26,170 nucleotides of DNA. It comes from CAIWTU01 sp035686205 (GTDB taxonomy: Bacteria > Desulfobacterota > Desulfuromonadia > Geobacterales > Geobacteraceae). The translations under genes were made by a program, and so were the position numbers. The notes beneath the pieces were generated by a model. It made no database searches. It was not told where the DNA came from and saw only the letters and a program-made list of their open reading frames with translations. This document shows, piece by piece, positions 7,334 to 15,379 of the stretch. Position 1 is the stretch's first letter; every line of letters begins with the position of its first letter. The stretch lies in NCBI GenBank assembly GCA_035686205.1, contig DASRZQ010000146.1, positions 1 through 26,170 of the forward strand. The letters are read 5' to 3'.

Positions 7334-9097
7334 TTAATCGATACTCTCGGAATAACGGGCGGTTATCTGGCTCTGCAGGTAGGATTCAACCTCGGTTGCG
7401 GTCGTGAATTTAAGCGCCTGCGTGACCAGCGCCTCGGCCTCGCTCCTGGAACAGCGTCTGAGGACCTTTTTCACTTCGGGAATGGATACCGCGTTCATGG
7501 AAAGCTCCTCATAGCCAAGTCCGAGAAGGATCGGAAGGTAGGTGGGCTCTCCTGCCATCTCGCCGCAAATGCAGACGTTGATGCCGGCAGCGTGGGCCGC
7601 GTCCGCGACTATCTTGAGTGCCCTGAGCACGGCCGGATGGAGCGGCTCGTAAAGATGTGAAAGATGTTCGTTGGTGCGGTCAACGGCAAGAGAGTACTGG
7701 ATCAGGTCATTGGTGCCGACACTGAAGAAATCCACCTCGCGGGCCAGAAAATCCGCTACGATAACCGCCGACGGCGTTTCTATCATGATTCCGATTTCGA
7801 TGTTTTCACCAAAAGGAATGGAACGTTGCCGCAGCTCTTCCTTGGCCTCTTCCAGCAGGGCCTTCGCTTCACGGACTTCGCCAACCCCGGAAATCATAGG
7901 GAAGAATATCCTGACCTTTCCGAAAACACCCGCCCGCAGTATGGCGCGCAATTGCGTCTTGAACATCTCCGGTTTGAGCAGCGACAGTCGTATTGCGCGC
8001 AAGCCGAGGGCCGGGTTGAGCTCGTCGTCGAGATTCAAATCATTGACGAACTTGTCGCCGCCGACATCCAGTGTGCGGATGGTCACCGGGAGGGGCGACA
8101 TCTGCCTGACCACTTCGGAATAGGCCCTGTACTGCTCTTCCTCATCCGGAAGAGTATCACGGTTGAAAAAAAGCATCTCCGTCCGGTACAGACCTACCCC
8201 TTCACCGCCATGCTTCTTGATTGAAGGAATTTCCTCTATGAACTCCACGTTCCCTTTTAAACGGATGCGATAACCGTCGAGCGTTTCCGCCGGAAGGTCC
8301 CTGAGCTTCAGGAGTTCCCTCTCCCGGTACTCAAGGTATTGCTTTTTTCGCAGGTAATCGCGGAAAGTCTCTTCGTCGGGGGTCAGAATCACCAGCCCGT
8401 TCTTGCCGTCGACAATGAGCGGGTCACCGTCCGAAACTTCCGAGGTGATCTTCTCGAGCCCCACTACGGCGGGTATTTCCAGCGAGCGGGAAAGAATGGC
8501 CGAATGCGATGTCTTCCCGCCCAGTTCGGTGACGAAACCGATGACTTTCTTTTTGTCTATCTGGAGAATATCCGCCGGCGACAGGTCGTGGGCGACGATA
8601 ATAACCCTTCCCCCGGATTCCATGAGCGGCTCATGGCGTTTGCCGACCATGTTCCTGAGAACCCGCTCAACGACCGTTTCGATGTCTCCGCATCTTTCCC
8701 GCAGGTATTCGTCTTCAATCCCGGCGAAAAATTCCTTGAATTTCCTCAGCGTTCTCTTCAGGGCGGCTTCGGCGTTGATCTTCTCCCGCTCGATAAAGCC
8801 GACGGTCTCGCTGACCAGCATGGAGTCTTCGAGGATGAGCAGGTGGGTATCGATTATATAGAGATGCTCAATGCCCCTGCTATCCGCAATCTCTTCCTTC
8901 AAGGCCCGGAGCTCGGTTTTCGCGTCATCCAGGGCCTTCCTGAATCGTTCGATTTCCGATGGGATTTCCGACGGGGAAACAGCCACCTCAACAACAGATA
9001 CACGGCTCCTGTCGGCGACCCTCGCCTCTCCTATTATGATTCCCGGAGAAGCTCCGATCCCGTGAAACACCCTGTTGTCACTCTTCGCCGAACCCAT
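7334..9097 (-). CDS. ptsI: Phosphoenolpyruvate-protein phosphotransferase (PTS enzyme I)
   Basis: EI takes the phosphate of phosphoenolpyruvate on a histidine and passes it to HPr. The 587-residue protein has the HPr-binding helical part, the swivelling His domain with GGKTSHSAILSRS (H198), and the PEP barrel with GVGLYRTEMLFF, RTLDVGGDK, GTNDLIQYSLAVDR and the active-site Cys in CICGEMAGE (C511). ATG 9097 lies inside the end of ptsH (20-base overlap); GTG 9073, at VFHGIGASPG, aligns better with typical EI N-termini, so the start is uncertain by eight residues. The overlap implies translational coupling. No EIIB/EIIC permease gene is present in the operon, so its role is probably regulatory. 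Confidence 0.97.
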   Translation of the reverse strand: MGSAKSDNRVFHGIGASPGIIIGEARVADRSRVSVVEVAVSPSEIPSEIERFRKALDDAKTELRALKEEIADSRGIEHLYIIDTHLLILEDSMLVSETVGFIEREKINAEAALKRTLRKFKEFFAGIEDEYLRERCGDIETVVERVLRNMVGKRHEPLMESGGRVIIVAHDLSPADILQIDKKKVIGFVTELGGKTSHSAILSRSLEIPAVVGLEKITSEVSDGDPLIVDGKNGLVILTPDEETFRDYLRKKQYLEYRERELLKLRDLPAETLDGYRIRLKGNVEFIEEIPSIKKHGGEGVGLYRTEMLFFNRDTLPDEEEQYRAYSEVVRQMSPLPVTIRTLDVGGDKFVNDLNLDDELNPALGLRAIRLSLLKPEMFKTQLRAILRAGVFGKVRIFFPMISGVGEVREAKALLEEAKEELRQRSIPFGENIEIGIMIETPSAVIVADFLAREVDFFSVGTNDLIQYSLAVDRTNEHLSHLYEPLHPAVLRALKIVADAAHAAGINVCICGEMAGEPTYLPILLGLGYEELSMNAVSIPEVKKVLRRCSRSEAEALVTQALKFTTATEVESYLQSQITARYSESID

Positions 9098-9344
9098 CCC
9101 TGATAAGATCCCCCAGAACCTGCATCGCTTCCGCCTCGTCCTCTCCTTCTACCTTGACCTGTATGGTCGTCCCTTTCGCGGCGGCCAGCATCATGATGCC
9201 CATGATGCTTTTGCCGTTTACTTCTATGTCTTCGCGCTCGATCCGGATATCCGACATGAACCGGCTCGCCGTCTTGACGAGCAGTGCGGATGCCCTGGCA
9301 TGGAGACCCAGTTTGTTCACTATGGTAAATTCATTTGAAAGCAT
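9078..9344 (-). CDS. ptsH: Phosphocarrier protein HPr
   Basis: This 88-residue phosphocarrier accepts phosphate from EI on H15 (NKLGLHARASALLV) and has S46 in VNGKSIMGIMMLA, the site phosphorylated by HPr kinase/phosphorylase; hprK is in the same operon. The open frame extends 31 codons further upstream, but those residues look random, while the family begins about where ATG 9344 lies. The start has no clear Shine-Dalgarno; the nearest purine run, CGGAG, sits inside a 7-bp hairpin about 20 bases upstream. The gene overlaps ptsI by 20 bases. Keeping both H15 and S46 is expected for an HprK-controlled, regulatory PTS. Confidence 0.96.
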   Translation of the reverse strand: MLSNEFTIVNKLGLHARASALLVKTASRFMSDIRIEREDIEVNGKSIMGIMMLAAAKGTTIQVKVEGEDEAEAMQVLGDLIRDGFGEE

Positions 9345-9355
9345 ATAAGTAGTGC

Positions 9356-9374
9356 CGTACGGCGGCTCCGTACG
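9356..9374 (-). promoter_or_regulatory. Perfect hairpin in the ptsH leader
   Basis: CGTACGG (9356-9362) and CCGTACG (9368-9374) form a 7-bp perfect stem around a 5-base loop, 12 bases upstream of the ptsH ATG. It may limit ribosome access, since the only nearby GGAG is in it, or it may be a processing site. There is no T-tract after it, so it is not a classical terminator. Confidence 0.45.
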
Positions 9375-9395
9375 AATCTTTTGACCGGACGCGCG

Positions 9396-9411
9396 CCCCC
9401 CCCAAAAAAAA
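9396..9411. repeat. C8A8 homopolymer tract between the EIIA gene and ptsH
   Basis: Eight C residues (9396-9403) are followed at once by eight A residues (9404-9411); on the transcribed minus strand this reads T8G8. The tract is non-coding and could change length by slippage. Confidence 0.8.
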
Positions 9412-9414
9412 GTT

Positions 9415-9501
9415 GTAAGTCGTGAGAAGTAAGACACTAGACGCGGAGGCGAAACCCATTTTCAACATCTCACGTCTCTCATCTCACGTCTTGCGTCTCA
9501 C
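9415..9501. repeat. Two facing arrays of degenerate heptamers
   Basis: Four heptamers on the + strand (GTAAGTC, GTGAGAA, GTAAGAC, ACTAGAC; 9415-9442) face five in the opposite sense (ATCTCAC, GTCTCTC, ATCTCAC, GTCTTGC, GTCTCAC; 9467-9501), with 24 bases between. All fit a GTNAGAC-type unit or its complement. The arrays fill the gap after the EIIA stop and could pair into a long imperfect stem in the transcript. Confidence 0.7.
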
Positions 9502-9506
9502 GTTAT

Positions 9507-9899
9507 TTACTTCAGATAGTCGCCCGCCACGGAAATGCTCTCCTGGCCGCATTCTTTCAGCATCCGCGCCAGGTCGGAGACGCCGGCCTTTTCCCGTTCG
9601 GCGGCGAATTTCAGCAGCATCGGCAGATTGACTCCGGTCAGAACTTCGACCACGTTGTCTTTCAGGAATGACAGGCTCATATTTGACGGGGTCCCGCCGA
9701 ACATGTCGGTCATGATTATCACCCCGTCAGGGGAGACCTTTTTTATCGCTTCGGTCACATTGGCCCGAATATTTTCCACTGAATCATCAGGACTTATGCC
9801 AACCGCTTCCGCAAGTCCGATTTTGCCCACAATCATCTCAGCCGCGGTCAGAAGCTCCTTTGCAAGCCCGGCATGAGCCACCAGTACCAAACCAACCAT
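9507..9899 (-). CDS. PTS EIIA component, mannose (EIIA-Man) family
   Basis: The 130-residue protein has the EIIA-Man fold pattern: an N-terminal strand ending in the phosphoacceptor H9 (GLVLVAHAGLA), the strand/loop VIIMTDMFGGTPSN and the LTGVNLPMLLKF helix start. EIIA-Man domains normally take phosphate from HPr and pass it to an EIIB for hexose uptake. Here no EIIB, EIIC or EIID gene is next to it, so the likely role is as an end point of a regulatory phosphorelay, as in many proteobacteria with an incomplete PTS. It starts three bases after the rapZ stop in operon terms (rapZ lies upstream, at 9903) and belongs to the same transcript. Its output target is unknown. Confidence 0.93.
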   Translation of the reverse strand: MVGLVLVAHAGLAKELLTAAEMIVGKIGLAEAVGISPDDSVENIRANVTEAIKKVSPDGVIIMTDMFGGTPSNMSLSFLKDNVVEVLTGVNLPMLLKFAAEREKAGVSDLARMLKECGQESISVAGDYLK

Positions 9900-9902
9900 A
9901 CA

Positions 9903-10760
9903 CTATCCCTTCCCGATATCCCGATGTGTTACTTTCAGGTTCATCCTGTGGTCCCTGAAAAAATTACTCATTTCTTCGGCAATCACGACGGACCGATGTT
10001 TGCCGCCCGTGCACCCTATGGAAATTGTCAGATAAAATTTGCCTTCCTTATGGTATCCGGGAAGGAGAAAATCCATCAAATCCTTGAACTTCCCGATGAA
10101 TTCCAGCGTTTCCGGTTTTCCCAGAACATATTCGCGGACCATCGGGTCGAGCCCGGAATATTCCCTCAATTCCGCCACAAAGAAAGGATTGGGCAGAAAA
10201 CGGACATCCATGACGATATCCGATTCGAGCGGTATGCCATACCTGTAGCCGAACGACTGCAGGTGAACCAGCATTTCCCTGTCGCCATTTTCTCCCTTGA
10301 CCCTGGAGATGACCATTTCCTTGAGTTGGTGGACATTGAGCTCCGAAGTGTCGATTATGAGGGTGGCCATTCGCCGCAACCCTTCGAGCTGCTTCCTCTC
10401 GTAACTTATACCTTCCGGAAGTGTGCCCTTGTCCGGGACCGGATGGCGGCGGCGGGTCTCGGAATAGCGCCGGATCAGGACATCGTCGGACGCGTCGAAA
10501 AAGATTATCTCGACCTTGTGCCCCGATTCGCGGATCTCCTGGAGGACCTTTTCATATCCCTGCAGGGAATCAAGCTCGCGAATATCCATGACCAGCACGA
10601 CATCACGAACTCGTTCCCTGGACTTCTCGACCAGTTCGGTGAAGGTCGGGAAAAGACTGAGCGGAAGGTTGTCTATGCAGAAAAATCCCTCGTCTTCGAG
10701 CACGCGTACCGCGGTTGATTTTCCCGAACCGGAAAGACCGGTTATAATAATTATCCTCAC
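9903..10760 (-). CDS. rapZ: RNase adapter / nucleotide-binding protein RapZ (YvcJ family)
   Basis: The 285-residue protein matches the usual family length of about 284. It begins with strand VRIIIITG and the P-loop GLSGSGKS (residues 8-15), and the C-terminal half has FYLTISIGCTGGKHRSVVIAE, the conserved RapZ signature. In enteric bacteria RapZ controls amino-sugar synthesis by guiding RNase E to a small RNA; in Gram-positive relatives it binds nucleotide second messengers. Which applies here is not known. The frame extends to an ATG at 10808, but I chose GTG 10760 because GAGGTGG, at the end of hprK, gives it a ribosome site and the residue count then fits. hprK ends four bases upstream, implying translational coupling. 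Confidence 0.94.
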   Translation of the reverse strand: MRIIIITGLSGSGKSTAVRVLEDEGFFCIDNLPLSLFPTFTELVEKSRERVRDVVLVMDIRELDSLQGYEKVLQEIRESGHKVEIIFFDASDDVLIRRYSETRRRHPVPDKGTLPEGISYERKQLEGLRRMATLIIDTSELNVHQLKEMVISRVKGENGDREMLVHLQSFGYRYGIPLESDIVMDVRFLPNPFFVAELREYSGLDPMVREYVLGKPETLEFIGKFKDLMDFLLPGYHKEGKFYLTISIGCTGGKHRSVVIAEEMSNFFRDHRMNLKVTHRDIGKG

Positions 10761-10764
10761 GGTT

Positions 10765-11724
10765 CTATTCCACCTCATCGCCCAAAGGCCGGCATTCCAT
10801 TCGGGCAAGCAGCTTTTCGTGAAATTCCCTGGCAGGGTGGCATCCCATGCCCTTCAGAACGTAATTTCTTGCCGCAACCTCGATTATGGAGGTCAGATTC
10901 CGGCCCGGTCGGACCGGAATCTTCAAATGATGCAGATCGACGCCCATAATATTGTAAGCCTTGTCGTCTATACCGAGCCTGTCATATTCATGGGAAGGGT
11001 TCCACTCAACCAGTTCGAGGACCATGTCGATAATCTTCTTTTCCCTGATTGATGATACGCCGAAGAGCTCTTTTATGTTTATTATCCCCAGACCGCGTAT
11101 CTCCATGTGATATCGAAGGGCTTCCGCGGCATTTCCCACCAGGGCCGCGGGCATTTTCTTCTTGATCTGCACGACATCGTCCGCGACCAGCCTGTGCCCG
11201 TGCAGAATAAGATCAAGCGCGCATTCGCTTTTGCCGATTCCGCTTTTGCCCAGCAGCAGGACCCCCACTCCAAGCACATCAACCAGCACGCCGTGAACGT
11301 GCGTTGACGGAAGGAGCCTCTCCTCGAGATATTTCGTAAGAAGTGAAATGAAAACCGAGGATGCGTGCGGAGTCACCATCAAAGGTATGCCCGATTTATC
11401 CGCGCATTCTTTCAAGTAAGGAGGCGGCTCAAGTCCGGTGGTCAGGATAAAGCAGGCGATGGGAAAAGAGCAGATTTTTTCCAGGCATGTTTGCGACACC
11501 GGTTCGGGAAGCTGCTTCAGATATGAAATCTCGGTATTCCCCAGTATTTGAACTCTGTCCGGGTGAAGGTGCTCCGTGTATCCGGTAAGGGCAAGTCCCG
11601 GCTTTTGTATTCGAGGTGTAAAGATTCTGTTGGCGAGACCGCTTTCCCCGGCGATCAGAGCAAGATCCAGGCCATACTCCGCGTCATTAAGGAAATCTAC
11701 AATGGAAAGGCTGAGCTCATTCAA
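10765..11724 (-). CDS. hprK: HPr kinase/phosphorylase
   Basis: This bifunctional enzyme phosphorylates or dephosphorylates HPr on serine (S46, present in the HPr of this operon). The 319-residue protein has the N-terminal regulatory domain (about 1-130) and the kinase domain with Walker A GKSGIGKS (159-166), the upstream HVHG region and the family signature EIRGLGIINIKELFG (208-222). The frame has no ATG at its start; TTG 11724 gives LNELSLSIVDFLND, which aligns with normal HprK N-termini, but its ribosome site is weak. Lying with rapZ, EIIA, ptsH and ptsI, it marks a regulatory PTS. Confidence 0.96.
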   Translation of the reverse strand: MNELSLSIVDFLNDAEYGLDLALIAGESGLANRIFTPRIQKPGLALTGYTEHLHPDRVQILGNTEISYLKQLPEPVSQTCLEKICSFPIACFILTTGLEPPPYLKECADKSGIPLMVTPHASSVFISLLTKYLEERLLPSTHVHGVLVDVLGVGVLLLGKSGIGKSECALDLILHGHRLVADDVVQIKKKMPAALVGNAAEALRYHMEIRGLGIINIKELFGVSSIREKKIIDMVLELVEWNPSHEYDRLGIDDKAYNIMGVDLHHLKIPVRPGRNLTSIIEVAARNYVLKGMGCHPAREFHEKLLARMECRPLGDEVE

Positions 11725-11821
11725 AATCTTTTATCCCGTTCAAGTATGACTTCTTAAATGCTTTCACCGCTCCCGGCCATAAAGCAGAATTTTCCCCTGC
11801 CGGGGATTTCGGGAAATGCGG

Positions 11822-11960
11822 GTGCGGACCGCCGGCAGAAGGAGATATATTCATGAACGTGCGTCAGGAACCTTTATGTTATTCTCCGGAAAAGCCGGAT
11901 GCCGGAACTGTCGGATAAAATTCCCGATATCTCCCCGTTAAAATGCAGGGTGGTCCGCAC
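11822..11960. other. Intergenic region with a 9-bp inverted repeat and a 21-codon ORF
   Basis: The 285-base gap between hprK and hpf holds the inverted repeat GTGCGGACC (11822-11830) and GGTCCGCAC (11952-11960). Between the arms, on the + strand, lies ATG 11853 to TAA 11918 (21 codons, MNVRQEPLCYSPEK...) with a near-ideal ribosome site, AAGGAG, eight bases before ATG. It is opposite in sense to both neighbours. The strong ribosome site may be chance; no homology can be claimed for so short a peptide. Confidence 0.3.
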
Positions 11961-12009
11961 TGGCCAAAACATCATTTATCAATTGCACAGGACACGCGGA
12001 ACAGGCGAA

Positions 12010-12555
12010 TCAGCCCCTTTGCGGCTCGATAAGCCCGAAATTGCCGTCCTTGCGCCTGTAGATGACATTTATCCCCTCGGTCGAGGCGTCGGTAAAAACC
12101 AGAAAATCCTTATGCAACAGGTCCATTTGCATGACCGCTTCTTCCACCGACATCGGCTTGATGGAAAATGTCTTTGACTTTATGATCACTGGTTCGGTCT
12201 TTACTCCCAGGCTCTCCGCTTCCACTACGCTCTTTTTGATTTTGCGTTCTTCAGTGTCGCTGGCAGGCTTGTGTTCCTTGATCTTTTCCTTGTAGCGGCG
12301 GAGCTGTCTTTCTATCTTGTCAAGCACGGAATCAACGGCTGCGTACATGTCGTTGGTCTCTTCGGACGCCTTGATGGTAATACCTTTGGCGGTTATGGTG
12401 ATTTCGGCCATATGGCGAATTTTCTCCACCGTCAGGAAAACCTGCGCGACAATCGGTTCGTCGATATATTTCTGAACCCTTTCAGTTTTTTCTTCCACAT
12501 AACTCTTCAAGGCCTCGCTTGCTTCCATATGCCTGAAAGTCGTTGTAATCTGCAT
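12010..12555 (-). CDS. hpf: Ribosome hibernation-promoting factor, long form
   Basis: The protein binds the decoding region of idle ribosomes and pairs them into 100S dimers. The N-terminal domain (about 1-100, ITTTFRHMEASEALKSYVEEK) has the beta-alpha fold of HPF/YfiA, and a charged linker leads to the C-terminal dimerisation domain (about 122-181) with the motif FSIKPMSVEEAVMQMDLL and the strands DFLVFTDAS and INVIYRRKDGNFGLIEP. At 181 residues it is the long type, which can dimerise ribosomes without a separate RMF; the short enteric HPF has only about 95 residues. AAAGGAGAG precedes the ATG. Its place directly after rpoN is conserved across many proteobacteria. Confidence 0.96.
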   Translation of the reverse strand: MQITTTFRHMEASEALKSYVEEKTERVQKYIDEPIVAQVFLTVEKIRHMAEITITAKGITIKASEETNDMYAAVDSVLDKIERQLRRYKEKIKEHKPASDTEERKIKKSVVEAESLGVKTEPVIIKSKTFSIKPMSVEEAVMQMDLLHKDFLVFTDASTEGINVIYRRKDGNFGLIEPQRG

Positions 12556-12610
12556 GTTTCTCTCCTTTTGAAATTCTGATGTAAATCAATCGACTCGCTT
12601 TCCGGCCTGA

Positions 12611-14062
12611 CTAAAAATGCCGTTTTCTTTCCGACGAAGACCCGATCTTCATCATCTCGCGGTATTTGGTTACTGTCCTCCTGGCGATGGTAATGTTGCT
12701 GCGCGACAAAATCTCGGCAATCCGCTGGTCGCTCAAAGGCCTTCGCTGGTCTTCATTCTCCAGTATCTCCCTGATCTTGTTTTTTACGCTTTCGGAGGCT
12801 ATCGCATCCCCCTCGGTCGTGGAAATACCGCTGTTGAAGAAGTATTTGAGCTCAAGAAGACCCTGCGGGGTCTGCATGTATTTATTGGTGGTAACCCGGC
12901 TAATGGTCGACTCGTGCATGCCGATGTCTTCCGCCACGTCGCGCAGGACGAGCGGCTTGAGGTATTCGATACCGTGCTCGAGAAAATCTCCCTGAAACTT
13001 GACGATGCTTTTCGCGACCTTGTAAATGGTCCTCTGCCGCTGGTGAATGCTCTTGATAAGCCAGAGGGCCGAGCGCATCTTGTCGTGAATGTATTCTTCG
13101 GTCTTGGCGTCGACCGGGGCGCCGGTGCGGCCGTCGCCGGAATAAAACGGGTTTATCTTGATGTTGGGCAGGCCCTCGTCGTTCAGCATGACCACGAATT
13201 CATCGCCGACCTTGTACACGAAAATATCCGGAGAAATGTAATGGACATCGTCCTGGCCGTACTGTCTCCCGGGTTTCGGGTCCAGGCCGGCAATCAGCTT
13301 TGCCGCCGCCAGCACCTCATTCAGGTCAATCCCCAGCGATTTGGCGATCTGTTTATACTTCCGGATCTCCAGGTCTTTCAGTTGATCGCGCAGAATTACC
13401 TCGACCACGCTTCCGGACATGCCGAGCTGTCGCACCTGGATCAGGAGGCACTCCTGGAGGTTCCTGGCGCCGACGCCCATGGGATCGAAATCCTGAATCT
13501 TCTGCAGGACAGTCTCCACGAAATTCTCGTCGGCGCTGGCGGCCATGGCCACATCCGAAAGGCTGGCCCGGAAATAACCGTCCTCATCAATATTGCCGAT
13601 GATCTCAAGACCTGCGTCAAACTCTTGGGGGGTGAATTTCCCGAGCTTCAGCTGCCACAAAAGATGATCGAAAAGTGTCGACTTCCTGGTCAGAATGTTT
13701 TCATAAGAAGGACGATCGTCATCATCGTCGTAATACTGCTCCCCGGCGCTGTAATTATAGCTGTCAAGGTAGGTGGCCCAGTCAACGTCCTGAAGTGTAT
13801 CCTCTCCGGCCTTGACTTCCTTGAAGTCGGCAATCTCATCCTTCGGCTGATCTTCCTTTTCAAGCACCTCAAGCTGATCAGGCTCTTTTGCCTCTTCCAG
13901 ATCGGGCGTTTCCTCGAGGACCGGGTTCTCTTCCATCTCCTGGCGCACCAGGTCCTGCAGTTCCACCCTGGAAAGCTGTAGCAGCTTGATCGCCTGCTGC
14001 AATTGGGGAGTCATCACCAACTGCTGGGTAAGCTTCATCTGCTGGCGCATTTCAATTGCCAT
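12611..14062 (-). CDS. rpoN: RNA polymerase sigma-54 factor
   Basis: Sigma-54 directs RNA polymerase to -24/-12 promoters and needs an activating ATPase. The 483-residue protein has the Gln/Leu-rich region I (QQLVMTPQLQQAIKLLQLSR) that meets activators, an acidic region II (about 50-115), the core-binding domain, the HTH region (LRDVAEDIGMHESTISRVT) and the C-terminal RpoN box (ARRTVTKYRE), which reads the -24 element. Length and domain order are normal. The start ATG 14062 follows a weak purine stretch (AAAGGGT) at some distance. It sits 85 bases after lptB. No sigma-54 promoter was convincingly identified in this window. Confidence 0.98.
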   Translation of the reverse strand: MAIEMRQQMKLTQQLVMTPQLQQAIKLLQLSRVELQDLVRQEMEENPVLEETPDLEEAKEPDQLEVLEKEDQPKDEIADFKEVKAGEDTLQDVDWATYLDSYNYSAGEQYYDDDDDRPSYENILTRKSTLFDHLLWQLKLGKFTPQEFDAGLEIIGNIDEDGYFRASLSDVAMAASADENFVETVLQKIQDFDPMGVGARNLQECLLIQVRQLGMSGSVVEVILRDQLKDLEIRKYKQIAKSLGIDLNEVLAAAKLIAGLDPKPGRQYGQDDVHYISPDIFVYKVGDEFVVMLNDEGLPNIKINPFYSGDGRTGAPVDAKTEEYIHDKMRSALWLIKSIHQRQRTIYKVAKSIVKFQGDFLEHGIEYLKPLVLRDVAEDIGMHESTISRVTTNKYMQTPQGLLELKYFFNSGISTTEGDAIASESVKNKIREILENEDQRRPLSDQRIAEILSRSNITIARRTVTKYREMMKIGSSSERKRHF

Positions 14063-14147
14063 AAAACCCGTACCCTTTTGCTGAAATTACTGTTCCTGTA
14101 ACAATTTTACCAAAAGAAACGCGTACACGATACCCGGTTCGTCAGGG

Positions 14148-14888
14148 TCAGAGGCTGAACCTTTCTCCCAGGTAAATCTCCCTGGCTTTCCTGCTCTCCG
14201 CTATGTGCATGGGCTCGCCGGATTCCAGGACTTTCCCCTCATTGAGGATGTAAGCCTTGTCACACACCCGGAGAGTTTCCCTGACGTTATGGTCGGAAAT
14301 GAGGATGCCAATCCCCTTTTCCTTAAGGTCGCCGATGATATTCTGAATGTCAAGGACAGCGATCGGGTCTATGCCGGCAAACGGTTCGTCCAGCAGCATA
14401 AAATCGGGGCTGACCGCAAGCGCCCTGGCAATCTCGACCCTCCGCCTTTCCCCTCCCGATAGGGCATATCCCTTCGAATGGGCGATATGGCTGATCTTGA
14501 ACTCGCTGAGAAGCTTGTCCATGAGCTGCGTGCGGCTGTTTGCCGGGTAATCCAGCGCCTCAAGCACCGCCATGATATTTTCCTTCACCGTCAACTTGCG
14601 GAATACCGACGGCTCCTGGGGTAAATAGCTGACCCCCCGGCGGGCGCGGACATGCATCGGCAGATAAGTTATGTTATCGTCATCCAGATAGACGGTTCCC
14701 GCTTCGGGACGGCACAATCCGACCACGATATAAAAGGTCGTCGTCTTGCCCGCCCCGTTCGGACCGAGAAGCCCCACGACCTCGCCCGCCGATACGTCGA
14801 GGTCTACGCCGTCCACGACAAAACGCTTATCGTAGCTTTTCTTCAGTCCGCGGGTGCTAAGGGTTCTTCTTCGGACCGCTTTCTCCAT
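14148..14888 (-). CDS. lptB: LPS export ABC transporter ATP-binding protein LptB
   Basis: LptB powers extraction of lipopolysaccharide from the inner membrane with LptF and LptG and drives it along the LptC-LptA bridge. The 246-residue ATPase has Walker A GPNGAGKT (42-49), the Q-loop in YLPQEPSVFRKL, the signature LSGGERRR, Walker B FMLLDEPFAGIDP and the H-loop ILISDHN. The frame is open to 14942, but those residues overlap lptA further and do not align with the family; ATG 14888 gives the usual length. It overlaps the lptA end by 32 bases, so translation is likely coupled. The lptF and lptG permease genes are not in this window. Confidence 0.96.
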   Translation of the reverse strand: MEKAVRRRTLSTRGLKKSYDKRFVVDGVDLDVSAGEVVGLLGPNGAGKTTTFYIVVGLCRPEAGTVYLDDDNITYLPMHVRARRGVSYLPQEPSVFRKLTVKENIMAVLEALDYPANSRTQLMDKLLSEFKISHIAHSKGYALSGGERRRVEIARALAVSPDFMLLDEPFAGIDPIAVLDIQNIIGDLKEKGIGILISDHNVRETLRVCDKAYILNEGKVLESGEPMHIAESRKAREIYLGERFSL

Positions 14889-15378
14889 TATTTTCTCTGC
14901 TTTTCGGGTAAATTGTCGCCTCCACCCGTTTTCCGGGACCACTGGTGACCACGCTTTTCTCTTCGTCGAGATAATATGTGATCACATTTCCGGAAACGAC
15001 ATTTTTATCCTGGTAGACTTTGGGATCCTGGTACAAGGTTATTTTGCCCTCTTTATTCTCGTAAACGGCGTGTCCGCCCGTGCCGAGACGGTTCAGCTGC
15101 ACGATGCGGACATTGCCGAAAGCCTCGACCTTCTCGACCTGCCCGCCCTGTTCCGGATAATAGATTATCATTTTATCGCAAAAAATGGTTACGTCGTTCT
15201 GCTTGGCCACGACCTTGCCGACAAAGGTGGCCGTCCTGGCATTGCTGTCGGTGTACAGCTCATTGGATTTGATATTGATGGGCTGGCTTGAATTATCCTT
15301 GCCGCCCGCGCCTGACGCGCAGAAAGCGTCGCCATACAACAGGAACAGCAAAAGCAGAGAGAAGATTATTTTTTTCAT
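14857..15378 (-). CDS. lptA: LPS transport periplasmic protein LptA (OstA-like)
   Basis: This periplasmic bridge protein carries LPS between LptC and the outer-membrane LptD. The 173-residue precursor starts with a signal peptide (MKKIIFSLLLLFLLYGDAFC, cleavage probably after Ala 15 of FCAS or nearby), then the OstA/LptA beta-jellyroll with repeating strands: INIKSNELYTDSNARTATF, GKVVAKQNDVTIFCDKM, VEAFGNVRI, GHAVYENKEGKITLY and GNVITYYLDEEKSVV. Eight earlier codons are in frame, but ATG 15378 has GGAG nine bases upstream, at the end of lptC, and opens a proper signal peptide. The lptC stop is one base before this ATG. The C-terminal tail is basic and overlaps the lptB start. Confidence 0.9.
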   Translation of the reverse strand: MKKIIFSLLLLFLLYGDAFCASGAGGKDNSSQPINIKSNELYTDSNARTATFVGKVVAKQNDVTIFCDKMIIYYPEQGGQVEKVEAFGNVRIVQLNRLGTGGHAVYENKEGKITLYQDPKVYQDKNVVSGNVITYYLDEEKSVVTSGPGKRVEATIYPKSRENNGESGPKKNP

Positions 15379-15379
15379 A

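Noticed and set aside
12617..13981. 454-residue open frame on the + strand opposite rpoN
   Set aside because: It is the complement of a strongly supported sigma-54 gene; its length is an effect of GC-rich third positions.
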